From an uncultured delta proteobacterium (GTDB taxonomy: Bacteria; Myxococcota_A; Polyangia; Polyangiales; Ga0077539), in contig CAIOSS010000440.1 of the NCBI GenBank assembly GCA_903860995.1, positions 1-6,336 of the forward strand: a stretch of DNA of 6,336 nucleotides, in the 5' to 3' direction. The notes under the pieces were generated by a model. That model was given only the letters and a program-made list of their open reading frames with translations, was not told the origin of the DNA and did not search any database. Shown here piece by piece: positions 1 through 5,572 of this stretch. Position 1 is the stretch's first letter. Each line of letters opens with the position of its first letter. The position numbers and the translations under genes are program-made.

Positions 1-740
1 CGCACCTCGGCCACGCGCCGCGCCGCGCGGTTGTCGGCCGTGTCACCCGGGTCGGCCGCGGTGCCCGCGGCGGCCTGCACTGGGGTGCCGGCGTCCATCT
101 CGCCTCCTCCGCTCCCGGCGTCGGCGGTCGCGTGGGAGAAGCGCCAGGGCTCGAAGACGCGCAGGTCGGCGCTCGACGGGAGCCGCCGGTACATGATCGA
201 GCGACCGTAGTTGATCGCGTAGGGGTAGGGCATCGCGGCGTCGAGGTCGGGCTGCGTCGGGGCGCGGTAGCCCCGGGCGGGCGCAGGCATCGCGAAGCCG
301 CCGCCCACGCAGACGTAGCCCCCGTCGCGCACGCGGTACCAGCCCCCTTCGGGGTGGTCGCGGTACACCACGCAGCCGTCGCGACCGGCGGGGCCGTCGA
401 CGATGTCGACCGTGGCGCCCGCGCGCAGGTAGCCGAGGGCCTGGGAGTCGCGCCGCGGCTCGGTGCGCACGGGTGTCCAGGTGGCGAGCGCGATGAGCTG
501 CGTGGGGCGCTCGAAGGGGAGCCCGGCGTCGAGGACCGCGGCGGCCGCCGCAGCGAGCGGTGCGGGAGGGGCGTCGGTGGAGGCGTCGACGTGCGCGATG
601 ACGATCGGGGGCAGCGGCTCGGCGACGAGCGCGGGGGTGCGGGGGGACGGCGCGCGGTCGTAGAGGGCGAACACTGCCGCCGCGGGGATGGCGCCCCAGA
701 GTGCCGCGCGGGTGGAGTGAAACCAGGGAGAGCGTCGCAC
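1..740 (-). CDS. N-terminal part of a secreted SH3-like protein, probable L,D-transpeptidase (partial)
   Basis: The frame is open from a GTG at 740 to the left edge, giving 246 residues, and the C-terminus is off the window. No ATG lies near the front; the GTG is chosen because a basic start (MRRSPWF) and a hydrophobic stretch (about residues 12-27) follow it, as in a signal peptide or anchor. No good Shine-Dalgarno is visible. An Ala/Pro-rich linker (30-75) precedes an SH3-like segment (about 80-150) containing ALGYLRAGATVDIV and GGWYRVRDGGYVCVG. Then comes PYPYAINYGRSIMYRRLP (171-188). From memory, this order (SH3-like domain, a 'Y-x-RLP' linker, then a YkuD catalytic domain) is common in L,D-transpeptidase-like proteins of Myxococcota, which cross-link peptidoglycan outside the inner membrane. 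The catalytic His/Cys motif is not in the window, so the enzyme assignment is inference; the extracytoplasmic SH3-like call is firmer. The end at 210-246 is Gly/Ala/Asp-rich linker. It is divergent from the spike-like gene. Confidence 0.6.
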   Translation of the reverse strand, partial: MRRSPWFHSTRAALWGAIPAAAVFALYDRAPSPRTPALVAEPLPPIVIAHVDASTDAPPAPLAAAAAAVLDAGLPFERPTQLIALATWTPVRTEPRRDSQALGYLRAGATVDIVDGPAGRDGCVVYRDHPEGGWYRVRDGGYVCVGGGFAMPAPARGYRAPTQPDLDAAMPYPYAINYGRSIMYRRLPSSADLRVFEPWRFSHATADAGSGGGEMDAGTPVQAAAGTAADPGDTADNRAARRVAEV

Positions 741-882
741 GTTGAAGGATTTGATCGGGCTGCAAGCGGCAGGTGGTCCGGGAGTTGTCCACCCGCCGCG
801 GTGGGTCCACTTACCGCAATCTGGGCCCGGATCAAGCCTCTGAAGTGACCGCCGGGCGGGACCTGTGACCGGGAGGCCTCCG
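741..882. other. Divergent intergenic region with a small hairpin
   Basis: This 142-bp gap separates the leftward SH3-like gene from the rightward spike-like gene and must hold any promoters for both. No convincing -35/-10 pair was seen on either strand. A direct repeat GTCCAC (787-792 and 805-810) flanks a possible GC-rich hairpin, CCACC (789-793) with GGTGG (800-804) and a 6-nt loop. It could be an operator or chance in GC-rich DNA. Confidence 0.3.
871..876 (+). promoter_or_regulatory. Ribosome binding site deciding the spike-like gene start
   Basis: GGGAGG lies 6 nt before the ATG at 883. It supports that ATG over the in-frame GTG at 865, which would put this site inside the coding region. 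Confidence 0.6.
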
Positions 883-1614
883 ATGTCGACGGCCGACGTC
901 TTCAACCTGCGCGGGGCGGCGATTCCGAGCGGCGCGCGCGTGCCGGCCTTCACCGGGCGGGAGGAGATCTCGCAGACGTACCGCTTCGAGGCCTTCGCGC
1001 TGATTTCGCACTCGCCCCTCGACCGCGTGTGCATGTACCGCGAGAGCCACCGGGCGCTCTTCTCCCGGAGGGTCGAGCGCGAGGGGCTGTACTTCCACTT
1101 CGAGCACGGCGAGGACGCCGAGACCCTGGTGGTCTCCGACGCGCGCCCCTACGCGCCGCCGGTGGGGGCCCCGGTGCGCTTCATGTCGAGCGCCTACACC
1201 CGCGGCGCGGTCGAGGCCGTCACGCACCTGAGCGCGCAGCGCCGGGTCACCGCCGCGGAGGTCACGCTGCGCGAGTACGACCCGCTCAACCCGACCCTCG
1301 ACGTGTCGGGCCACGGGGCCGTGGACGCCGACGGCCACGGCGAGGTTCGGCGCTTCGGAGACACCTTCCTCAACCCGGTGGAGGGGCGCCGCCTCGCGGG
1401 GCTTCGCGCGCAGGAGGTCACCGGCACCCTCGCGCGCTCGCCGGCCTCGCTTGCTGGTGCCATCGCGGCGATGGGGCCGACGGAGTCGATCGAGGTGGAG
1501 CTCATCGAGGTGGAGCTGCGGGAGACCTACGAGCCCGCGCCGCCGGCAGCGACCACCACGGCAGGCCCGGCCACTGGTGATGCTCCCAGTGGTAGCCGAA
1601 GTGGAAGCACGTGA
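883..1614 (+). CDS. Truncated VgrG-like spike protein (gp27-like module with internal gap)
   Basis: The protein has 243 residues; full VgrG proteins are usually over 500. Residues 6-47 match the start of the phage gpD/VgrG gp27-like domain (FTGREEISQTYRFEAFAL). Residues 50-77 match its later part (CMYRESHRALFSRRVEREGL, then YFHFEH). The usual stretch of roughly 100 residues between these is missing, so the first beta-barrel is joined directly to the 'YRES...EREG' segment. Residues 122-178 carry the expected VTLREYDPLNPTLD and TFLNPVEGRRLAGLRAQE features. The gp5-like OB fold, beta-helix and tip are absent. After about 178 the sequence is not recognisable, and the last ~22 codons lie antisense to the ketolase gene with codon use unlike the rest. 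A full VgrG would trimerise and cap a contractile injection tube such as a type VI secretion system. This fragment is probably a remnant, although its frame stays open and it has a good ribosome binding site, so expression is possible. No other secretion genes are nearby. Confidence 0.7.
   Translation: MSTADVFNLRGAAIPSGARVPAFTGREEISQTYRFEAFALISHSPLDRVCMYRESHRALFSRRVEREGLYFHFEHGEDAETLVVSDARPYAPPVGAPVRFMSSAYTRGAVEAVTHLSAQRRVTAAEVTLREYDPLNPTLDVSGHGAVDADGHGEVRRFGDTFLNPVEGRRLAGLRAQEVTGTLARSPASLAGAIAAMGPTESIEVELIEVELRETYEPAPPAATTTAGPATGDAPSGSRSGST
1489..1518 (+). repeat. 15-bp tandem duplication
   Basis: Two copies of ATCGAGGTGGAGCT plus C/G occupy 1489-1503 and 1504-1518, encoding IEVEL twice in the spike-like fragment. 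The ketolase stop codon (1502-1504) falls at the repeat boundary on the other strand, so the duplication may have set where the ketolase frame ends. Confidence 0.7.
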
Positions 1615-2260
1615 GCAGCGAGAGCGCGGGGCCGAAGTCGTTGCTCGCCGCGCGGTGCGCGTCGGCGTAGCCTCCACGAGGGAGACGATGCGGCAGGAAG
1701 GTGCCGAAGTAGAAGAGCTGCGCCGTCGACGCGAGCGCGGGCAGCACCCAGAAGGCCAGCAGGTTGACCTGCGAGACCCCGACGCCGTGCTGGAGCAGGT
1801 TGAACACCACCGCGTGCCCCACCACCTGCGGCCATCGGAGGTAGTGCCCGATGAAGCGCAGGTACCAGCGCCCGAAGCCGTCGTGCGTGCCGTCGTGGAA
1901 GTCGGGGTCGTCGGCGCTCGCCGGGTGGCGGTGGTGCCGCTGGTGTTCGCGCGCGAGCGTGGCGTAGGGGAAGAGCGCGTAGAGGCCCACCGCGAGGGCG
2001 CCGAGCGCGGCGTTGAGCCGCGGGTGCCGCGGTGCGACGGTGCCGTGCATCGCGTCGTGGGCGATGATGAAGAGGCCCGTGTGGAGCCAGGTGCGGAGGG
2101 CGATGAGCAGCGGCCACGCGGCACAGGGGACCGCGGCCCAGCGCAGCCCGAGAGCCACGACGAGGGAGAGCGCCCAGGAGAGCAGCACGGCGCCGGCGAG
2201 CGCCGCGCCCGGGAGGGACGGAGGGCGCGGCGTCGCGCTGGGCCCGGACGCGGCGGTCAC
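1502..2260 (-). CDS. crtW: Beta-carotene ketolase, CrtW type
   Basis: This 252-residue membrane di-iron enzyme belongs to the fatty-acid-desaturase fold and matches CrtW in length. CrtW adds 4-keto groups to beta-ionone rings (beta-carotene to echinenone to canthaxanthin; astaxanthin if a hydroxylase is present). Visible histidine boxes are HDAMH (68-72), EHQRHHRH (105-112) and HWEHH (224-228), with further His at 191 and 202. CrtW-like signatures include FIIAHDAMHGTVAPRHPRLN, DPDFHDG, LFYFGTFLPHR and LLTCFHFGYHWEHH followed by PWWSLP. Hydrophobic segments lie near 18-40, 46-66, 85-100 and 163-188. The start is a GTG at 2260 that overlaps the upstream lipoprotein stop (GTGA); with no Shine-Dalgarno visible, translation is probably coupled. 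The last ten codons (from about 1534) are 8 of 10 A/T-ending, unlike the rest, and are antisense to the spike-like gene, so the original C-terminus may have been replaced. No carotenoid pathway partner is in the window. A generic desaturase is less likely. Confidence 0.85.
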   Translation of the reverse strand: MTAASGPSATPRPPSLPGAALAGAVLLSWALSLVVALGLRWAAVPCAAWPLLIALRTWLHTGLFIIAHDAMHGTVAPRHPRLNAALGALAVGLYALFPYATLAREHQRHHRHPASADDPDFHDGTHDGFGRWYLRFIGHYLRWPQVVGHAVVFNLLQHGVGVSQVNLLAFWVLPALASTAQLFYFGTFLPHRLPRGGYADAHRAASNDFGPALSLLTCFHFGYHWEHHQWPGLPWWSLPAARARRSPAAPPR

Positions 2261-4212
2261 CGCACCACGATGTCGGGCAGGCCGCAGCGGACGCCGATGG
2301 CGTCGAGCTCGGAGCCCGAGCGTCCGCTGAGGGTGGTGACCGCGGTGTGCTGCCCCGACGGGCCATCGGGGCACTCGTAGGCGAAGACGCTGCCCCCGCC
2401 GCCACCCCAGGTGCCGCGCGCGGCGGTGGCGACGTGGTCGAGGCGCCAGCCCGTGGTGGGCGCGCCTGCGACCTGCCAGAAGCCGCAGCCGAAGGCGAAC
2501 TGGTCGACCCGCGAGCCCGATCGGCCCCGGATGCTGGAGACGAAGCTGCCTGCCTCGCAGTCGGCAGTGAAGGGGGTGCCGCCGCCGCCGCCGCGGGCGC
2601 CCGGGCTCGACACCGCCCCGGCGGCGCGCACCGTGTAGCGGTACGGTTGGACCCCGCGGTCTTCGACGAGCTCGAGGCGCATGCAGCGCACGCCGAGCTG
2701 ATCGAGTCGCGACCCCGCGCGACCGGTGAAGCCTACCGCCGCGCCGCCGGCGCAGACGTCGGCGAAGGATCCGCCGCCGGAGCCGCCGAACTGGAGGCTG
2801 GAGAAGAGGTCGCGGAGGTTGTCGATGCCGGTGGGGCAGCCCTCGTCGACGAGCCCGTCGCAGTCGTTGTCCGCCCCGTCGCAGACCTCCGCCACGGTGC
2901 GCCCGCAGCCGCCGCAGTTGCCCGGCGTGTTGAGCGGCGCCTCGCAGCCGTCGTCGTAGCGCCCGTTGCAGTTGCCGAAGCCCGCCGCGCAGGTGGTGAT
3001 GGCGCACATCGTAGCCGCGCAGGCGGCGCTGGCGTTGGGCACGGCGCAGGCCCGGCCGCAGGCGCCGCAGTGGGCGGCGCTCACCCGCACGTCGACCTCG
3101 CAGCCGTTGGCGAGCGCGCCGTCGCAGTCCGCGAAGCCCGCGTCGCAGCGCAGCGCGCAGGCCCGCGACACGCACGCCGGCCCGGCCTGCGGGCGCGCGG
3201 GGCAGACGGTGCCGCAGGTGCCGCACTGCCTGGGCGAGGTGACCAGGTCGGCCTCGCAGCCGTTGGCGGGGTCGCCGTCGCAGTCCGCGAAGCCGACGTC
3301 GCAGGTGATGCCGCAGCGCCCGACCACGCAGGAGCGCGCCGCGACGTGGGCGCCCATCGGGCAGACGGTGCCGCAGGCGCCGCAGTTCGCCACGTCGGTC
3401 TGGGCGTTGACCTCGCAGCCGTTGGCCGCGGCCGCGTCGCAGTCGGCGAAGCCGCCGGTGCAGGTGCTCACGGCGCAGCTGCCCGCGCGGCAGAAGGCCG
3501 CAGCGTTGGGCAGGCCGCAGCGGTTGTCGCAGGTGCCGCAGCTCACCGTGCTCGCCATGAGGTCGACGCAGGCGCCGCCGCAGCAGGTCTCTCCGCCGGG
3601 GCAGGCCCGCGAGGCGCTGCACCCGGACACGCACACGCCGCCGGTGCACACGCGGCCGACGGCGCAGTCGACGTCCGCCACGCACGCCACGCACTGGTGC
3701 GCCACGGTGTCGCAGCGGAGGTTGACGCTCCCGCCGTCGCTCGCGGTACGGCAGCCCTCGTCGCTGCGGCAGCCGTCGACGCACGCGAGGCTCACCGGGT
3801 CGCAGTGCCGGGCCGCGGGGCACGTGTCGGCGGTCGGGACGCACTCGACGCAGCGCCCGGTGAGCACGTCACAGACGCCGCCGCGGGGGTCGCCCACGCA
3901 GTCAGACGACGAGCGACACGCCGCGGGGCCGACGTCCGGAGGCGAGTCCCGCACGTCGACAGCGTCCATCGCGGCGGGCGCATCGGTCGCCGCGGGCACA
4001 TCGGTCGCCGCGGGCACATCGGGCCGGTCGAGGGGTGCCCCGGGGACGTCGAGGGTGTCCTCGCCGGGCCCCAGGTCGATCGGGACGTCAGCGGCCTCGC
4101 TCGCGTCGGGGACGATCACCGCGGTGTTGTCGCCTGCCTCACAGCCCAGCGCGCCGAGGAGGGCCCCGACGCCCAGCACCGCGAATCCACGAACTCGTAC
4201 GCCATGTCTCAT
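2257..4212 (-). CDS. Cysteine-rich lipoprotein with MopE-type motif and jacalin-like C-terminal repeats
   Basis: The protein has 651 residues including 65 Cys. The start is the ATG at 4212, preceded by AGGAGG at 12 nt, a slightly long spacing. A lipoprotein signal (basic start, hydrophobic core 10-20) ends at ALGC, with the lipid-bearing Cys at 24. A low-complexity Asp/Pro/Ala tether (35-95) follows, containing DVPAAT repeats. Residues 97-232 form irregular Cys-rich modules. Residues 250-440 hold four copies of a C-x3-GFADCD-x4-ANGCE...CGxCGxxC repeat. AEVCDGADNDCDGLVDEGCP (441-460) is the putative metal-binding motif seen in MopE-like and many myxobacterial surface proteins. Residues 474-645 hold three GxGGxxF...C...GRSGSxxDQ...C repeats resembling jacalin-type beta-prism strands, each with one Cys pair. 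The likely location is the periplasm or cell surface, with disulfides formed after export. Role unknown; carbohydrate or metal binding is inference. Proteins with these repeats are often misnamed in databases. It is the first gene of a unit with the ketolase. Confidence 0.85.
   Translation of the reverse strand: MRHGVRVRGFAVLGVGALLGALGCEAGDNTAVIVPDASEAADVPIDLGPGEDTLDVPGAPLDRPDVPAATDVPAATDAPAAMDAVDVRDSPPDVGPAACRSSSDCVGDPRGGVCDVLTGRCVECVPTADTCPAARHCDPVSLACVDGCRSDEGCRTASDGGSVNLRCDTVAHQCVACVADVDCAVGRVCTGGVCVSGCSASRACPGGETCCGGACVDLMASTVSCGTCDNRCGLPNAAAFCRAGSCAVSTCTGGFADCDAAAANGCEVNAQTDVANCGACGTVCPMGAHVAARSCVVGRCGITCDVGFADCDGDPANGCEADLVTSPRQCGTCGTVCPARPQAGPACVSRACALRCDAGFADCDGALANGCEVDVRVSAAHCGACGRACAVPNASAACAATMCAITTCAAGFGNCNGRYDDGCEAPLNTPGNCGGCGRTVAEVCDGADNDCDGLVDEGCPTGIDNLRDLFSSLQFGGSGGGSFADVCAGGAAVGFTGRAGSRLDQLGVRCMRLELVEDRGVQPYRYTVRAAGAVSSPGARGGGGGTPFTADCEAGSFVSSIRGRSGSRVDQFAFGCGFWQVAGAPTTGWRLDHVATAARGTWGGGGGSVFAYECPDGPSGQHTAVTTLSGRSGSELDAIGVRCGLPDIVVR
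2278..2793 (-). repeat. Three jacalin-like repeats in the lipoprotein C-terminus
   Basis: The units begin near residues 480, 545 and 607 of the lipoprotein. Each has a Gly run, an F..xC, then GRxGSxLDQLGVRC-type text: TGRAGSRLDQLGVRC, RGRSGSRVDQFAFGC and SGRSGSELDAIGVRC. Cys pairs 487/510, 552/576 and 614/643 suggest one disulfide per unit. Three units would fit a complete beta-prism or three small lectin-like blades; this is inference. Confidence 0.6.
2878..3465 (-). repeat. Cys-rich FADCD/ANGCE protein repeats plus MopE-type motif
   Basis: Four units of about 50 residues carry GFADCDAAAANGCEV, GFADCDGDPANGCEA, GFADCDGALANGCEV and the diverged GFGNCNGRYDDGCEA. Each is followed by a CGxCG knot, and the block ends at VCDGADND. 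Similarity is visible in the DNA too, so copy-number change by recombination is possible. Confidence 0.75.
3973..4026 (-). repeat. 18-bp tandem repeat, about 3 copies, in the lipoprotein tether
   Basis: On the plus strand the unit is CGCGGGCACATCGGTCGC, exact at 3991-4008, with near copies at 3973-3990 and 4009-4026. In the protein it gives DVPAAT-DVPAAT-DAPAAM. It is in frame, so copy-number change would lengthen the tether without breaking the gene. Confidence 0.75.
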
Positions 4213-4224
4213 CGAGTTCGGAGT

Positions 4225-4230
4225 CCTCCT
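4225..4230 (-). promoter_or_regulatory. Ribosome binding site of the lipoprotein gene
   Basis: AGGAGG on the minus strand lies 12 nt before the ATG at 4212. It is the only strong site here and fixes the start after the arginine-rich upstream readthrough. The 85-bp gap back to 4298 shows no clear promoter. Confidence 0.5.
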
Positions 4231-4297
4231 GCAGGGTGTCTCGGCCGGAGGGACCATAGGGCAGCGGTGGCGCTTCTCCAACCGCGTCGCGCGGCGC

Positions 4298-4469
4298 CTA
4301 TGGGGGCGACCCGATGGACACCAGGTGCCAGTCGTCTTCCTCTCCGGCCTGCTCGTTGGTGACCGGGCGCTCGACCGCGTCCCCCTTCGCCCGGCGCGGC
4401 TCCGGGCGCTGCCCGGTCGAGCTCGACCTCGGCGGCGATCGTGAGAGGACGGGAGATCGCGGCGTCCAC
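4298..4469 (-). pseudogene. Small acidic hypothetical protein, apparent +1 frameshift
   Basis: A GTG at 4469 has a strong GGGAGGG site 8 nt upstream. The first frame reads DAAISRPLTIAAEVELDR then APGEG with normal high-GC codons. Near a G5 run (about 4394-4398 on the minus strand) it turns into Arg-rich text. The neighbouring frame then continues with good codons as DAVERPVTNEQAGEEDDWHL then VSIGSPP and a TAG at 4298-4300. The span is 172 nt, one more than 57 codons, so removing one G gives an intact 56-residue acidic, soluble-looking protein with no signal peptide. No family is recognised. Alternatives are a true frameshift mutation, a sequencing error in the G run, or regulated frameshifting. 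The unshifted frame runs on to a TGA at 4211-4209 that overlaps the lipoprotein ATG (ATGA). Confidence 0.45.
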
Positions 4470-4477
4470 GCGCAGGA

Positions 4478-4484
4478 CCCTCCC
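4478..4484 (-). promoter_or_regulatory. Ribosome binding site of the small frameshifted gene
   Basis: GGGAGGG on the minus strand is placed 8 nt before the GTG at 4469. It is the main evidence that a small gene starts here. The 97 bp between this start and the proposed start at 4567 on the other strand show no clear promoter. Confidence 0.5.
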
Positions 4485-4566
4485 TTTGTACCACCCGCCC
4501 CACCGAGCCGCCGCACCCGACTCCGGACCCTTGCCCGCACGGCCCGGATGCCATGAATCTCTCCGG

Positions 4567-4951
4567 GTGGACGGCGTCCCCGTCCAGACCGATCTCTTCC
4601 CGCTCATCATGCTGGCGGTCGTGGGATTCATGTACTTCCGCGGCCTGAAGCTCCGGGCGCAGACCCTCCAGGACAACCTCCAGTACGGGCTCGGCGCGCT
4701 CGCCCAGCGATGGCAGCTCCAGATGGTCGACGGCGACCCGACGTACAACCTCTTCATCAACCATCGACCAGCGCGAGGCCCTGCTCCTGGGCGAGACGGC
4801 GCTGCACCAGGCGCGCACGGCGGGGGTGATCGCGCGCGCCAACGAGTTCAGCGCGAGCTTCGGGCAGTGGTCCCTGGTGGGCGCGGCGGTCGGCGCAATC
4901 ACTGCTGGCGTCCTGGGCTACGCGCTCGCGCTCGCCCTCGCGAGTGCGTGA
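4567..4951 (+). pseudogene. Small membrane protein with two hydrophobic ends, frame disrupted at about 4760
   Basis: The first frame, from a proposed GTG at 4567 (ATG 4609 is an alternative; neither has a good ribosome site), reads DLFPLIMLAVVGFMYFRGLK as a membrane segment, then LQDNLQYGLGALAQRWQLQM and VDGDPTYNLF. Beyond about 4760 it degenerates to Arg/Gly-rich text. The next frame then carries sensible sequence, IDQREALLLGETALHQARTA then FSASFGQWSLVGAAVGAITA and a second hydrophobic segment, ending with TGA at 4949-4951. The second frame has a stop at 4646-4648 and no ATG, GTG or TTG before this segment, so it cannot easily be a separate gene. The span is 385 nt, one more than 128 codons. 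Either one base was gained or a middle segment was lost out of frame. No slippery heptamer is seen. Family not recognised. The stop codons of this gene and the next one abut. Confidence 0.5.
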
Positions 4952-5572
4952 TCAACGCCGGGGCGATGCGACCTCGCGCAGGCACTCTGTTGCCTGCTGG
5001 TCGGCCTCCGTCGCGGTGACCCCATACGAGCGCGGCGGCACCGAGAGGCGCGCCCGGTCGCGGCACATCGCCTCGCGCACGGCGAGGTGCCTCCGGGCCG
5101 AGGCGCGCACCCGGTAGGGGTCGTCTGCGGGCGGGTCGTTCGCGTGGGCCGCGAGGTCGAGCCCGAGGCGCTGCCAGTCCTCCTCGTGCGCGGCGCCGCA
5201 CAGCACGCCGAGCGAGCGCGTCACGGCGGCGGCGTGCTCATGGTGGCGCTCGGTCACGACCACCCGGAGCGGCCGGCGGGCGACCTCGTCCGACCATGCC
5301 CGCCGGGAGACCGCCACCCGCATATCGTCGCAGTCCGACTGGAGCAGCGCGCGCTGGGCGGTGGCGAGCGCGTCCAGGCCCCAGTGCGCCTCCTGCGCGA
5401 GCCCCCCGAGGGCGCGCCGGGTGGGCTCGCCGCAGGCGCAGAGGCGCTCGGCGCGGCCCCACCAGGCGGCGCGGCCCCGGCGGGCGCGGAGCCCCAGGCC
5501 GAGCGCGACGAACACCGCCACCGCGACCGGGACGGCTACCGCGAGCGCCCGACGCACCGCGGCGCTACTCAC
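4952..5572 (-). CDS. Hypothetical single-pass membrane protein
   Basis: The protein has 206 residues from a GTG at 5572, overlapping the end of the upstream gene by 8 bases, so translation is probably coupled; no Shine-Dalgarno is visible. A hydrophobic segment (about 9-28, AVAVPVAVAVFVALGLGL) is followed by an Arg-rich stretch, consistent with a membrane anchor. Orientation is ambiguous because basic residues flank both sides. The remainder looks helical and charged, with a CAC pair at 45-47 and single Cys at 81, 125, 170 and 197. His-rich ERHHEH occurs at 108-113. No family is recognised. Codon use is typical of the window and the frame is intact. Its stop (TGA, 4954-4952) directly abuts the stop of the plus-strand gene, leaving no room for a terminator. 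Confidence 0.7.
   Translation of the reverse strand: MSSAAVRRALAVAVPVAVAVFVALGLGLRARRGRAAWWGRAERLCACGEPTRRALGGLAQEAHWGLDALATAQRALLQSDCDDMRVAVSRRAWSDEVARRPLRVVVTERHHEHAAAVTRSLGVLCGAAHEEDWQRLGLDLAAHANDPPADDPYRVRASARRHLAVREAMCRDRARLSVPPRSYGVTATEADQQATECLREVASPRR

Noticed and set aside
132..848. Long plus-strand ORF opposite the SH3-like gene
   Set aside because: It is Arg/Gly/Ala/Val-rich with no domain-like text. The minus-strand frame from the GTG at 740 has a signal-like start and SH3-like motifs, so this is an antisense shadow.
1530..1620. Terminator between the converging spike-like and ketolase genes
   Set aside because: No GC hairpin followed by a T run was seen; the two frames overlap here.
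2878..3465. Possible CRISPR-like periodicity
   Set aside because: The period comes from Cys-rich protein repeats of about 50 residues inside an open frame, without short identical repeats and unique spacers.
4213..4297. Possible -35/-10 (TTGGAG, CTATGG) ahead of the lipoprotein
   Set aside because: Only about half of the consensus bases match, so it is not above chance in this DNA.
4320..4350. Sigma-54-like element (TGGCAC on the minus strand)
   Set aside because: The -12 half does not match TTGC at the needed spacing, and the site lies inside the small gene's coding sequence.
2347..4444. Long plus-strand ORFs (up to 671 residues) across the lipoprotein region
   Set aside because: They are antisense shadows of the Cys-rich repeat gene; their periodic Ala/Val/Gly text mirrors the repeats and shows no motif.
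4213..4902. N-terminal extension of the lipoprotein frame upstream to 4902
   Set aside because: The extension is Arg-rich noise antisense to the small membrane gene. The lipoprotein signal and ribosome site place the start at 4212.
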